Below are positions 44,195 through 57,528 of a DNA stretch of 64,000 nucleotides, one piece after another. Positions within the stretch are counted from its first letter, which is position 1, and each line of letters starts with the position of its first letter. The stretch covers positions 74,501 to 138,500 of the forward strand of contig JALIZF010001576.1 in the NCBI GenBank assembly GCA_029948255.1. The letters are read 5' to 3'. A program made the translations under genes and the position numbers. This stretch comes from Telmatactis stephensoni. Lineage: Eukaryota > Cnidaria > Anthozoa > Actiniaria > Isophelliidae. Under the pieces are notes generated by a model, which saw only the letters and a list, made by a program, of their open reading frames with translations, made no database searches and was not told the origin of the DNA.

Positions 44195-46206
44195 AATGCG
44201 TGTACCTTAGGGCCATTCGTTTTTCTGTGTATTTGGAAAATGAAAAAAGCTTCCAAATTCATTTTTGACGATTTTAAATCAAGAAAAACAATTCTTGACG
44301 CCAGTTTTCGAATTTCATTTTCTTGAAAATTGAAAAATGAAAAATGAAAATCGAAAATTGAAATCCTTTTCAATCTTCAATATTTTGAAAATTGAAAAAG
44401 GAAATGGGTGCAAATCATTCCTGAGAGGGGGCGGGGAAGGTTTCAGCGAATGCCTGTGGGAGGAGGGGGAGGTCACTAGCGATAAAGCTTGTCTTTCGGT
44501 AAGATGGTGAAATGCAAGAATAATATAGAGGAAGATAAATCACAATCAAATGCTCATGCCAGCCTTTCTGGAGAGTCGGTAAAAGCATACAAACAAGATA
44601 AAGTATTTATACAAACAATTTTCATTGTCCCACTGGTTCAGATCATTTGAAATGAGAGGATATTTGAACATCAGTCAGTCAAAATGGCGAACAGTAACGA
44701 ATGTAACGACTAACACACAGAGATGGAGATTTTCTCAGCCTTTACAATGGACCGCAATGCGACAAGTTCTATCTAATGAACATTCTTTAGCTATGCATTA
44801 ACATCTCTCCTAAATATGCCACTGTTGGTAATAAATCGAGCTTATTCTTCGTTCGGAACAACAATCACTGTGTTTGGAGTTATTAAAGTATTTACTAAGT
44901 CTCAGCGATATCGACATTCCCCCTCCCCCCCACAGGTATAGATATAAACCTACCCCACCCCTGTCATGAATAAATTATACCATTTCCCTTTTTCAATTCT
45001 CAAAATACTGAAAATGAAAAAGGATTTCAGATTTCAAGTTTTGTTTTTCATTTTTCAATTTTCAAAAAAAATGAAAATAGAAAATTAGCATCAAAACCTG
45101 TTTTTCTAGGATGAAAATCGTCAAAAAATGAATTTGGAAGCTTTTTTCAATTTCCAAATTCACAGAAAAATGAATGGCCCTAAGAATGCGTGTACCTTAG
45201 GGCCATTCGTTTTTCTGTGAATTTGGAATTTGAAAAAAGCTTCCAAATTCATTTTTTGACGATTTTCATCCTAGAAAAACGGGTTTTGATGCTAATTTTC
45301 TATTTTCATTTTTTTGAAAATCGAAAAATGAAAAACAAAACTTGAAATCTGAAATCCTTTTTCATTTTCAATATTTTGAGAATTGAAAAAGGGAAATGGT
45401 ATAATTTATTCATGACAGGGGTGGGGTAGGTTTATATCTATACCTGTGGGGGGAGGGGGAATGTCGATATCACTGAGACTTAGTAAATACTTTAATAACT
45501 CCAAACACAGCGATTGTTGTTCCGAACGAAGAATGAGCTCGATTTATTACCAACAGTGGCATATTTAGGAGAGATGTTAAAGTGCATAGCTAAAGAATGT
45601 TCATCAGATAGAACTTGTCGCATTGCGGTCCATTGTAAAGGCTGAGAAAATCTCCATCTCTGTGTGTTACTCGTTACATTATATTCGTTACTGTTCGCCA
45701 TTTTGACTGACTGATGTTCAAACATTCTCTCATTTCAAATGATCTGAACCAGTGGGACAATGAAAATTGTTTGTATAAATACTTTATCTTGTTTGTATGC
45801 TTTTACCGACTCTCCAGAAAGGCTGGCATGAGCATTTGATTGTGATTTATCTTCCTCTATATTATTCTTGCATTTCACCATCTTACCGAAAGACAAGCTT
45901 TATCGCTAGTGACCTCCCCCTCTTCCCACAGGCATTCGCTGAAACCTTCCCCGCCCCCTCTCAGGAATGATTTGCACCCATTTCCTTTTTCAATTTTCAA
46001 AATATTGAAGATTGAAAAGGATTTCAATTTTCGATTTTCATTTTTCATTTTTCAATTTTCAAGAAAATGAAATTCGAAAACTGGCGTCAAGAATTGTTTT
46101 TCTTGATTTAAAATCGTCAAAAATGAATTTGGAAGCTTTTTTCATTTTCCAAATACACAGAAAAACGAATGGCCCTAAGGTACACGCATTCCTAAGGTAC
46201 ACGCAT
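44195..46206. mobile_element. 2.0-kb near-palindrome: two inverted copies of one DNA element
   Basis: Copy A reads CTTCATTCACAAGCATTG at this site. The insert is flanked by TTCACAA (44188-44194 and 46207-46213). It comprises a unit at 44195-45184 and its inverted copy at 45185-46206, each with ends AATGCGTGTACCTTAGGGCC and GGCCCTAAG. A 17-bp end segment is repeated at the right edge. The seven- to eight-base target duplication suggests a hAT-like family. Inner GAAAATTGAAAAATGAAAA tracts are simple sequence. Confidence 0.82.
45492..45725 (-). CDS. Small ORF inside the palindromic composite
   Basis: A minus-strand frame with an internal ATG (MANSNEYNVTSNTQRW) reaches 69 codons. The inverted sister unit carries the same sequence with an early stop (about 44705). 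No family recognised; it could be a captured gene fragment. Confidence 0.2.
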   Translation of the reverse strand: MFEHQSVKMANSNEYNVTSNTQRWRFSQPLQWTAMRQVLSDEHSLAMHFNISPKYATVGNKSSSFFVRNNNRCVWSY

Positions 46207-47080
46207 TTCACAAGCATTGTATACTGAAATTGATGATATTGAAAACGCTATAAAAGAAGATGAAAATGATTGTATCGTGAAAGTGAACATTCGGCGACTT
46301 GAAAGGGAAGTCGAAAAATGTGAACTGATAATTGACAAAGTGATTGAAATTGAAGACGAATACCCGACTGAAATTGATGAACTTTTGCAAAAATGGAATG
46401 AAACTCCAGAAAAGATAGCAGAAAAGCTGAGAGAAAAGCAGAAGAATACTTTAAAATATGTCGTGTGAAAGACAAAGAAAATGAACGAAAAAGGAAAAAT
46501 GTGAAATTACCGAATTATAAGGTACCAGAATTTAATGGAAGTGTTTTGCAATGGCCGACTTGGATCCAAAGTTTTACACGTGTAATTGCCAACACTAAAG
46601 ATTTGAACATTAGTGCTAAAATTTGAAGTTGATTGGACTTGACTATAAAAAGTTATTCAAAATCACGCTTAAAAGCGCCGATTTCAGTGCAATGCCAGCC
46701 CAGCGTGAGTATGAGTACCTAATGGACCGACTGAAAGGCGAAGCACGAGAAGCAGTGAGAGGGTTTGGCGGTGATGAGAAGAACTATTCTAAAGTAATGG
46801 ATGCGCTGAAATTGAGATATGGTGATCAACGACAGATTACAAAGAGATACCTGAAAAGTGTTTTGGCAACAATGGAAGTAGAGAAGAAAAGTATAACGTC
46901 AATACGAGGACTGTACAATCACCTATCAAATGCATATTGAACACTGGAATCATATAACATTACTAAAGAATCATTCTACCTTGCAAAAAGCCTTTACCGC
47001 CTGAGTTAAAACAGGAGTGGGAAAAAGGCATAACCGTCTCAGAAGAGAAAGAGAAGGGAATGAACAAGTAACTGTACAGG
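46207..47080 (+). pseudogene. BEL-1 copy B: gag coiled coil and DUF1759
   Basis: The acidic coiled coil resumes after the composite, followed by the DUF1759 start and core (EYLMDRLKGEAREAVRG). It shows the uninterrupted site of the 7.66-kb insertion of copy A at about 46575-46580. A stop after LSNAY and a small deletion near 46985 break it. Confidence 0.8.
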
Positions 47081-47093
47081 ATTTTTTGACTTT

Positions 47094-47756
47094 TTGCTAG
47101 ATGAAGTAAAAAGCTTGGAAGCCATCGAGAGAATTGGTCTCAGAAACAGTGAACGTGACAAAGGAGAGAAAAGGCAAGCACACTCCAGATCCAGAAATCA
47201 ACGAGATGACAAAGAAACCTTCTATGAAAGACCGCAATCTTCAGGACAGGCCCTCGTGACCAGAGTTATCCCGAGTAATTCTACGAAATTTTTATTTTGT
47301 AACAAAACTAATCACAGCAGTGTTAAGCGTCATGATGCACTAAAGAAGGATGTTGATGAAAGATGGAGAATTGTATCTACTGCGAAAGTATGCTTTAATC
47401 ACAACTCCACAAGCTCACAAATCCACAAGCTGTAAAGCACCCCCCTGTGGTCAAAACGGATGCAATGGGAAGCATGCATCGATACTGCACAAGGAACAAC
47501 GTGGCGCAGAGAAACCAGTGAACTCCATGTCAAACTTGACTTCTACTAGTACTACGGGACGTCAGAAATTGTGCCCTCTGGCTTTTGGTACTTTGATCTA
47601 TGATGATAAAGAGCTACCTGTGCGTATATTCCTGGATAGTGGATCAAAGGACTCTTACGTACTTGAGAACATTGCGGTGTCACTCGGCATGGAAAAAAAA
47701 TCACCCAGCTACAGTGTTAAAGGCCGTTGGATTTGGTGGAGTCGTTGTGCCACAAC
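47094..47756 (+). pseudogene. BEL-1 copy B: zinc knuckles and protease, interrupted
   Basis: The linker and knuckles are partly lost (CLFC has become FLFC). The protease loop FLDSGSKDSYV is kept. An extra A in GAAAAAAAATCACC shifts the frame just before the 629-bp insertion. Confidence 0.82.
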
Positions 47757-48385
47757 TACCCTGCTAGCAGAGTCCCCCTTTACTTTCTAATCGAGCGAAC
47801 GAAGGAAGGAAGACTCTGCCGAAACCCTGTATTTTCTTTGATTCGCCGATAGCCCAAGATCTTGGGCTACTCAAACTGGTATTTCTACAAGACAAACCGG
47901 CACGACTAAACTAATCAGATTAGAATTGTATATATGTGTCAACACCACAAAGATAGTAAAAGTTAATTGTACTACCAAAAATAAGTTTAAAAAAGGTTTC
48001 AATACGAAAACTGATATATACAGATGGAAGATCAAAAAACTCTTCTTTGTATATTTTTAATTGATATCAGATACTTCGAATAAAACGAAGTGAAGTATAC
48101 TTGTAAACTGCTGTTGTTTAGTGACCTGAGGTTAATCCAATTATTCTCCAAGTCAATGGAACGCTAGGTAGACCTCTGGCGCGAATGGCTCTTTGAAGTT
48201 TGAGAGCCAAGCTTTGAAACGGAAGTTGTTTTTACGGAAGTAGGCTTGGAAATCAATCATTGTCTCTAAGCAACTGTCGCGCATGCTCAAATAAGAAAAT
48301 ACAGGGTTTCGGCAGAGTCTCCCTTCCTTCGTTCGCTCGATTAGAAGGAAGGTAATTATAAAGGGGGACTCTGCTCGCAGGGTAG
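47757..48385. mobile_element. 629-bp MITE with CTACCCTGC ends, copy B only
   Basis: It is flanked by GCCACAAC (47749-47756 and 48386-48393); copy A is uninterrupted. The ends are (C)TACCCTGCTAGCAGAG and the inverse CTCTGCTCGCAGGGTAG; the match continues through the CGAGCGAACGAAGGAAGG block. Eight-base duplication suggests hAT. A relic is at 19261 and another copy starts at 63707. Confidence 0.82.
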
Positions 48386-49593
48386 GCCACAACGTACGAA
48401 AAAAGTGAAGTTTGATCTGTGTAGAAGAGATCGTATGATCGTAAACCCGGTGATGAAATAATTGAAGTTGAAGCGTGGACGAAGAAGATTTGTGACCCAG
48501 TAGAACCGATCGAGACATTAATTTTAAACAATTTGAGAAACTGAAGGGACTTCAACTTGCAGATGATTGTCCCAGAGGAGCAAAGACTGTCGACGTTTTG
48601 GTTGGAATCGATTATCTGGACCGCTTTCTTGGAAGCACTAAGTTTGAAGTTGTTGACAAATTGTACACTCAAGAGACTGTCTTTGGATGGATTGTAAGAG
48701 GAATTATGCCTACAGTTTATACTAACAATGCATCTAGTGAGGAACAACTACGCACACAAACTATGTGTGTAGACACGTGTGATCTTAACGAACAATTGAA
48801 AGCATTCTGGGACTTGGAAACTATTGGAATATGTGACCAAGTTAGTCAACTCACCATGGATGAGCAGGATGCTGTACAACAGTTCGAAGAGAAACTGAAA
48901 TTCGACGAAAAGTCTGGACGATATGAGGTTGGACTGTTATGGCAAAGGACACACCCAGAATTGTCAGACAACTATGGTCAAGCATTGAAACGTTTAGAGT
49001 CTGTGGAAAGAATGTTGCAAAAGAACTCTGTTAAACGTGAAATGTATTGCTGCACTTACATCAATGAAGGACACACACGCGAAGTAGAGGAAGATGAAAA
49101 GGCCTCGACTGTACGATACTTACCTCATCATCCATTGTTTAGACAGGACAAAGTTACTACGAAGTGCAGAATAGTATTTGACGCAAGTGCAAAGTCAGAA
49201 GATGGAATTTCTTTAAATGACTGTTTACTTGAGGGACCGAATATCTTACCAGATATGGTACAAGTCTTGATGAGATTTAGATGTAACAGAATTGGTCTTG
49301 CATTTGATATCAAATCGATGTTTCTGCAAATTAAGTTACAAGAAGAGGACCAACATGTTCACCGATTTTTATGGCGAGAAATGAACAGTGACATTAAACC
49401 TACAGTATACTGTAAAACTCGAGTTACATTTGGTGTTAAGTCATCACCATTTGAAAGTGAAGCTACAGTGCATAAGCATGCAGAACTTTGTAAAAACCGC
49501 TTTCCTAAAGCAGCTGCAGAAGTGAAAGAAAATATGTACATGGATGACTATGTTGGAGGTGAAGACACTACTCAACAAGCCGCCATAGACTGA
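48386..49593 (+). pseudogene. BEL-1 copy B: protease end and reverse transcriptase
   Basis: This shows the coding sequence uninterrupted where copy A has its SINE (48598-48640). RT motifs are as in copy A, with YMDDYVGG at the active site. The frame is open for about 330 codons from 48598, then stops before MTEMMKRAALKLTKW. Confidence 0.92.
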
Positions 49594-49606
49594 GCTACAA
49601 AGAGAC

Positions 49607-50566
49607 ATGACTGAGATGATGAAACGAGCGGCGTTGAAATTGACAAAGTGGGCGTCCAATTCTGATGAAGTTTTGAAACACATTCCAGAGGAGGAAATCA
49701 ATCCTCAACTTGTTATAGACTTTGACGATGATGATAATGAACATTTGAACAATGATTCAACTTTGAAAACGTTGGGCGTTGTATGGGACACTTCAGATGA
49801 TTGTTTGTTGTTTAAACCTCCACCAAAGAAAGTGATTGACATGGACGTTGAAACAAAGCGAACTATGTTGTCTAAATTAGCAACAACATTTGATCCAATG
49901 GGTCTGTAATCCCCCTTTTACTGTTCGTGCCAAGAAATTGATATATTCAAGACAGTTGGATTCGAGGTCTTCAGTGGGATGAACCTCTGCCACTTGATGT
50001 CTTCAAAGAATTTGACAAATGGAAGTCTGAACTCATGGACTTAGACAAAATCTGCTTGCAAAGATGTTTCAAGAATGGTCTTAGTAACATTGTAGACACA
50101 CAGCTTCATGGATTTTCAGATGCTAACGAAGTATGCTTTGGAGGAGCTGTTTATCTTCGCTTGAAAGATGACAAGGGCAAAGTTGAAACTCATCTTGTGG
50201 TGTCCAAGAATCGACTAGCACCTGTTAAGAAACTGACATTACCTAGATTAGAACTGTGTGGAGCTTTAGTGATGACACGTTTAATGTTGTATGTGAATTA
50301 AAGAGGCACTTCGACTTGATATATCTCGAATTGTTTGCTGGACTGACAGTATGATTGTTTTGAATTCGATCCAAAAGCATGCTGGCTATTGGAAGAACTT
50401 TGTTGCAAATCGAGTACAAGAAATCCAGGACAAACTAGATCCAAGCCTGTGGCATCATGTTGCTCGATTCTCAATTCTAGAAAATTCCGAAATAGAAATG
50501 ATTTATCTTCTTGTAGTAGCGTTCATCATCAAGCTATATGCCCAAAGATGTACAATATTTAACTAA
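49607..50566 (+). pseudogene. BEL-1 copy B: connection and RNase H, 3' truncated
   Basis: Same domain as copy A. SDANEVCFGGAVYLRL is open here where copy A has a stop, but frameshifts at about 49908, 49945 and 50298 break it. It ends at the same truncation point as copy A. Confidence 0.87.
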
Positions 50567-50934
50567 ACACTATATATACGTGGGGACGACTGTAAATAGG
50601 TATATATAATTCCTCGGGAATTTTGAGCTGTGAGCGAGCGAAAACCCTGCTTGAACAATGACGTCATAAGTTCGACTTCTATAGTAAGGATATCTCTACA
50701 ATATGTTCTCATTAGATAGGTTTTCTATACCCATATTCCGAACTGAAACTGAGAGTGGTCAATCGGCTGAAATGGGAAAATTCCACTAATTCTCTTTTGA
50801 AAAGGGGGTATATTTAAAAACTGCAGCCTTGAGCTAGATGGTGATCATGATATGAACAATTTTTTTGCTTTTCAATGTTTTCATATCTTGCTCTACGATA
50901 TTCGTATTTAATTTTGTCTTATTGCTCTTTTTAG

Positions 50935-51093
50935 GCTGAGATCAATATGTATAAAGGAAAATATGAAGAGGCCAAGAAATCGAGGAAAGAGGCAATGGGG
51001 GCCTGCATGGTTGCTTTTGTTGTCGGAATGATATTGATTATTGTATTCGTTGTAATGCACAAGAGTGGCAACACATTAGTGTTTTGTAATTGA
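50935..51093 (+). CDS. Dispanin/CD225-like gene, copy B: last exon
   Basis: A 53-codon phase-0 exon, stop at 51091-51093. It encodes AEINMYKGKYEEAKKSRKEA and a second helix ACMVAFVVGMILIIVFVV. Seven bases differ from copy A, each in a different codon and each changing the residue (Leu/Met, Ile/Met, Arg/Met, Thr/Lys, Phe/Leu, Leu/Val, Ile/Asn). The frame, splice phase and domain are intact. Confidence 0.82.
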   Translation, partial: AEINMYKGKYEEAKKSRKEAMGACMVAFVVGMILIIVFVVMHKSGNTLVFCN

Positions 51094-51239
51094 AAATAAC
51101 AGCAGCGCAATTAATCTTTTTGACTCCTAAGGTATATAAATATAGATATATAAGTAAAAAAGTAACGAAGAAATTATAATTATCGACTAGCCTTGTTGAC
51201 ATTTTTTCAAGTTCCCTAGTATCAGGGCTTCATGAAAAA

Positions 51240-51735
51240 ATATCAGCCTGCCAGGCTATTTGATATATTCAGTTTGGTACTTTTGATGTATATTTATATA
51301 CTTTGGCGATCAAAAGTTTTTGTGGTTGTTGTTGTTGTTTTTGTTTGTTTGTTTGGGTTTTGTTGTTGTTGTTGTTGTTTTTTTTTTTTGTTTGCCGTTT
51401 GTTTTTGTTTTAATATCAGCCTGCCAGGCTATTTGATAATTCAGTTTGGTACTTTTGATGTATATTTATATACTTTGAGGATCAAAAGTTTTTGTGGTTG
51501 TTGTTGTTGTTGTTTTTGTTTGTTTGTTTGGGTTTTGTTGTTGTTGTTGTTGTTGTTGTTGTTTTGTTTTTTGTTTGCCGTTTGTTTTTGTTTTAATATC
51601 AGCCTGCCAGCCAGGCTATTTGATAATTCAGTTTGGTACTTTTGATGTGTATTTATATACTTTGGGGATCAAAAGTTTTGTTGTTGTTGTTGTTGTTGTT
51701 TTTGTTTGTTTGTTTGTTTGTTTGGGTTTTGATTA
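51240..51735 (+). repeat. Tandem repeat of about 175-185 bp, three units (copy B)
   Basis: Units start at about 51240, 51415 and 51599 with TATCAGCCTGCCAG. One unit more than copy A. Confidence 0.85.
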
Positions 51736-52578
51736 CCAGCCTCAATTCCGATGAAGCTCGACAACCTAGACTTCAGCAACATTGTACTTTTCCTCGCCAT
51801 ATTCAATTTACTGGTCCCTTCGACGTGGATCGACCAACCATTTCTATTAGCCCTTTCGAAGTTAAACTGATTTTAACCCTTTTATAAGATGCCCCATTTC
51901 ATATATCTCCAGTGTTATAATGGACCATGGTACAGAGTATAGCATACTGACCATATATTATATCAGTACATACCAACTTCACAACCTCGTAAGATCTTTT
52001 GGCTCGCAATCTCGGAATATCGAGACCATATCTACTTCCCAAGCTCTGATACTGAGCTTTCCAACAAAATGGTCTATTTTAAGGAACAAAAAATAACTAC
52101 AACAAAATCATAACAGTCGAACAGAACTGACAGTCGATCTCTATAGAAAAAGTTTGATTCCAGTTTTTATTTTTTTCCTTCTTGAACACTTGTTTGTAAG
52201 GATTAAAAGCTGTCCTCTGTAAGATAAGAATATGATGACGTTTTTAAGAATAATGTAGTTTTCATAATGAATCCTATAGTTTTTGGTTGTGAAGTTTCCG
52301 TTATATACTAAAACAATATATTCTCTTAAGTTCACTGTCGGTAAATAGTGAGTTTTAGGAATATTTTTCTACCGCCATTCACCGGCAGTGAAGAAAATAG
52401 TTGTTAAGCTAGTATACCATACTGATGACAGTGGACTATTATCAGTATGATATATCCTTAGCTGCCTCACCCTTGCAATTATTTTTCTTATAGATAGTTG
52501 ACATAAATACAATTTGTAGTTTGCACTGTATATTCAAAAATAAATACACGAGTAACACTAAAGTTTTATTTTTTTATT

Positions 52579-52579
<1 letters not shown>
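51736..52579. other. Non-coding stretch, copy B
   Basis: Equivalent of 28891-29729; no gene recognised. Confidence 0.5.
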
Positions 52580-53487
<908 letters not shown>

Positions 53488-53748
53488 TGCGCCACTCGGA
53501 GCTCCGTAGCGTCCGGAGCAACAAATTTAATTATTCCGGAGCAACTAATAAACAAAAAGAAATTCTTGAAATACCAGAGTTTGCACACTAAAAACGGTAC
53601 ATTTTGAAAATACTTGAGAAAAGGAAGAGTTTTTTTTTTAAATACACGACTATAAATCAATATCATTGAACTCCGTTGCTCATAGTGCTCACAAATGAAA
53701 CCTTCCTACGAGTAGCAATCTTTCCATTTTTCTTTACGCGGGTTCAAC

Positions 53749-54108
53749 ATGGAAATCGATGACCAAGACACCACCGAGTGCGCGCCTTTGAAACACAGTG
53801 TTTTGAAAGAAATTCAAACCTATAAATACCGAACGAAATGCACCAGGCCACGAAGAGTCGTCGATCATCCCCTTTCCCCCCTTCCCACCCCCAACCCCGA
53901 CCCTTCCGGGGGAGGGGGCAGGGGGTCGACACACACGGACGGCGAAGCCGTCCGAAAGGGAACCTCTCTTCTTGGGATTCAACACTCTCCCACGAACGCA
54001 ATGCTGGGCAACCTCCGTTGCGCAGCAACCGTTCGAGCTGGTCCACAGGGATCCCAAACAAATTATATTTTATTAAGTACAACAAATACTGTCTTCAGTT
54101 CCCTCTAG
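53749..54108 (+). CDS. Hypothetical ORF in a GC-rich island (copy B)
   Basis: Counterpart of 30213-30578 with 119 codons; differences and a two-codon loss keep the frame. No domain recognised. Confidence 0.25.
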   Translation: MEIDDQDTTECAPLKHSVLKEIQTYKYRTKCTRPRRVVDHPLSPLPTPNPDPSGGGGRGSTHTDGEAVRKGTSLLGIQHSPTNAMLGNLRCAATVRAGPQGSQTNYILLSTTNTVFSSL

Positions 54109-54766
54109 CTTTAATATATTATCTTAAGTTACATTCATTTCTTAATATTTTTCCCAGCCAGGAATAGATTTAATCACGGCTCTGAATTGCTTTTCTGTTG
54201 CTCGACATCTTCCATCATTATTACATGGATATCACAGTACAGAGACATGTGTGCACATTTTATATTCCTTAATTTATAATCTGAATTCTGGGATAGAATT
54301 TCTGTTGCCTGCATATACAAAAGAATCAGGATGAGGCTGTCTATACATACATGTACATGTAAAACTTTATGTACACAGTATCATTCTAATCCTTTTTAAT
54401 TATGTGGCAAGTTAAGCACATCCATGAACGGGGCTATTACATGTACTGTATAGCATAATACAATGTACATATACTCTACAAACAGTTCGACTCAAGACAT
54501 GGAAAAACTGTTGACTTCTAAACTTCAAGATCTAATTGTTAAGTCAAAACAAGTACAAAAGACATTTTAGTGTTCTCAACAAATTCTAAAAAGTAGCCTG
54601 AATCCAACATTTAAAGTAGCACAATGTTTTCCATTATCAATTGCAACATTATGCATGGGGATAAAAATCCATATAACTGAGCTGCATAGGTAAATTGAGC
54701 CTATTATTCTAAATTGCAATAATGTAAGGTGTGTGCAAGTATTTTAGATGTATATTTCGTACATAC

Positions 54767-54850
54767 CAAATCTGGGCTGAGACCAAGTCCTCGTAGTTCT
54801 CTCACACTGTTTTGTGTTTGTTTGGTCTTCTGTTCCCCAGTAGCTGATGG
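54767..54850 (-). pseudogene. Orphan exon of CTP synthase (copy B)
   Basis: 84 bases with the same splice borders as in copy A. It encodes [20 protein letters not shown] then GLGLSPDL, so it retains Thr-Gln-Asn where copy A has Ile-Gln-Lys and is nearer the family sequence. No neighbouring exons found. Confidence 0.8.
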
Positions 54851-55080
54851 CTATTCAAAATTGAAAAATGAATGAATGGAAGTTGGATGCATGGACTGAA
54901 AAAAGAGAAGAAAGAGAGAAGGTGGAAAAAAGAAAGATCAACCGAACCTGCTCGAGGGCGCAGGTGATTAATTGTAAGACGTCGCGGGGAGTCTCAACTT
55001 CCTGCGTCTCGATCATGCATTTGGTTTTATACAATTCCACGTGGCCTGACTTGTTATCAGTTCAACCATAAACAACCCAA

Positions 55081-55174
55081 ATGGCTGCCAAAATGGATGA
55101 TTCTACAAATGTAGCCTTCATAAAGATGACTAATGTTGATGATGGTGATGATGAAATCACCAATGAAAATGCTG
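55081..55174 (+). CDS. Candidate first exon (copy B)
   Basis: Same as 31551-31644: MAAKMDDSTNVAFIKM... to the donor GCTG|GTTAGT. No second exon identified. Confidence 0.3.
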
Positions 55175-55287
55175 GTTAGTTACATGTCTACTGCACAAAT
55201 AAGCTGTAAGATAAGTCTAAGATTTGTTACCTTGTGACAGGTTTCCCTAGACCTTTTGCGCGAAACGTGAATGGCAAATTTATTTTG

Positions 55288-55372
55288 AGTGGTTCCACTT
55301 GAGTTTTGATCATTTCTGACGTCATTTTCATGTTCGATTACAGTACAGACCATAGAAAACTGACTTCGATTT
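55288..55372. other. Segment inverted relative to copy A
   Basis: Reverse complement of 31788-31871. The following 29 bp (ACAGACCATAGAAAACTG...) occur twice in tandem here. Confidence 0.85.
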
Positions 55373-55811
55373 GCTATACAGACCATAGAAAACTGACTTC
55401 GATTTGATTTTTACCACAAATTTATAGTAATATTCAAACAAAATCTGCTTTATTGCTTATAAAAACATAAACGTGACCGGTTTTCGTGACAACATTTTGT
55501 GACAGATTACGTCAAAAAATATTCAAACATTTTCTCAAATATGATTGGCTAACAATCTCAAAGCTATTTACAAAACTAATTTTGATTGGCTGCTTGAAAT
55601 AGCCTAACATACAAATGGTTTTTAAGTGAAATCAAAGCCCGCCAAAATAATGTTCACTTTGACAACTGTAAGTCATGAACTTCAACGTTTTTCCGCCAAC
55701 TTATGGCATTTTTCATCCAAGTCTATGAGGTAAACTTGTCTGTTTGTCCACCAATTACAAAAACATTGGCATTAGTTATTGAACAACCACTGAAAACGGC
55801 ATTTGGCAAGC

Positions 55812-56837
55812 TGTTTAGCGTGTTGACGGTGGTCGAGGTTCTGGAAGACTGACGGTGGCGCTTGTTGTAGGGGCGACCAACGACGTCCTATCTCCATCGC
55901 TTGATGCCAAGGCATTTGAAAGAACATCGGACCATCTCTCCAGCTGTTGTACTGATGGTCTACGATTGTAGCTTGCGATGCTCTGTTCATTGGCGTGACC
56001 CGAGATGTTCATAATGTGTCGAGCAGAAATCTCAGCATCTGACCACATGGTGATACTGGTGGCCCTTACACAATGGTTTGTGTATGCCTTCGACAGTCCT
56101 GCTCCAGTGCTGATATTTCTCATCATTGTGGATAGTGTGTTTACTCCTACTGGCTTGTTTTCGTACCACACTGACTCTTCTTCAAAGACATTTTTCTTCG
56201 GATTCTGGAAGAATGCGGTTTGCTTCGGATTAAGCTTTGATATGTACTTTTGGATCACCAGCTTGATCTGTTGAATACAGTCTGGTAAGCTTTTCGTTGC
56301 TGTTTTTGTCGCCAATCCCACCTTGATGGTTTTTCGATGCCTCTTCGTGTGTCATGGTTACGTATTCTCTTCCATTGCCGTCTCTTTCAAAGCAAAAACT
56401 CTCACGGGTCAGCTCTCTTTGGCCTTCCACACCTCTACGGCACCAGTAGAGGGTGACTATAAACCACACTCGGTGAAGCAGACCAACTGGATTTTGGTGA
56501 GAAAGAAATGGACTTTTTAGCATCTTTTGTACATCGGAGGGCTCAATAACGGGTTTGTGTTTAGGTTTTTCATTGCCTTCACGCCTGTTGACTTTTAGCG
56601 TACTATTAAGCATTCTGTTGGACGACTGGAAATACGGATTGTTTGCAAACTTGATGTTGATGTTATTTGCTGCAAAGTGGCGCTCGATGGAGTTTCTAAA
56701 CCCAAGCAGGGATGATCTGCTATACTTTTCTCCGGCCTTGTTCCTGGCTTCCGCATAGAATCGCTTGAGAGTTTGGTCTAACTCATAAGTTGTCATCTCC
56801 AGTAATGGTTTCTTTACTTCCCGCTCACGGCACCAGT
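55812..56837 (-). pseudogene. Crypton-type tyrosine recombinase gene, copy B: exon 2
   Basis: Same exon as in copy A with the four catalytic motifs (CRRGVEGQREL, NHCVRATS, SGHANEQS, ASYNRRPS). It lacks the copy A stop, but a 14-base deletion at about 56253 shifts the frame between the N-terminal and catalytic halves. The C-terminal frameshift is shared with A. Confidence 0.85.
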
Positions 56838-56929
56838 CTATCGATAGGACCATGTATTTGTAAGTAATTTAATTTAATTTTTTATCAAAAAACGATATTA
56901 ATTAACATAGCTTCAATGTCTATACTTAC

Positions 56930-57152
56930 CTTCAAGAGTTTTCATAACCCATTTTGTATTTTTCTTAGTGCCTTTGGCCTCGGCATTGGCAACTATTTTT
57001 GTTAGATCACTGTCGCTTAGCTCTACAAATCGTGACTTCTTGTTGTCTTTCATTGATTTTTCTTCCACTTTATTTACTTCCGCGATCAAATCTTCATCGC
57101 TTACCAATTCATCAAAATCAAAACCAAAATTTGGCACGTTTTGTGAAGCCAT
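56930..57152 (-). pseudogene. Crypton-type tyrosine recombinase gene, copy B: exon 1
   Basis: ATG at 57152, donor GAAG|GTAAGT, 223 bases, intact; differs from copy A by a few residues (DELVSDED for DELISDED). Confidence 0.8.
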
Positions 57153-57528
57153 TTTTGCTTGAAAAAAAAATTGCAAAACTTTTCCTTCACTTTGCGTGAC
57201 GGATGTCGTAAGCACAAGGGGTCTAGCCTCTAATCGAACGTGTTTTTCAACCAATCAGATTGCGAGAAATTTACTAGTTGTGGTAAAAAAGCTTTTTGCG
57301 TCCACGTAAAATTTTGGTATTTTTTTGTGAACGTGAAAGAGATTTTTTTTGTGAAAAGACCAAATATTTTTGCGTGATTTCATTTTGCAAAGGGTATAGG
57401 GGACCATGTTGTGGGTTCATTATCATATGATACTAGATCATGAAGTTCTTCTGCATGAATTCGAAGCTGTACATGAATTTCGAGCTGTGATGCGGCTCGT
57501 CGAGCCACCAGAGAATGCCGTAAAGGTT

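Larger units (their letters stand above)
43345..50566 (+). mobile_element. BEL-1, degenerate Bel/Pao retrotransposon, copy B
   Basis: Same domains and same loss of integrase and 3' LTR as copy A. It lacks the 7.66-kb element and the SINE but carries a 2-kb palindromic composite in gag and a 629-bp element in the protease region. Confidence 0.9.
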
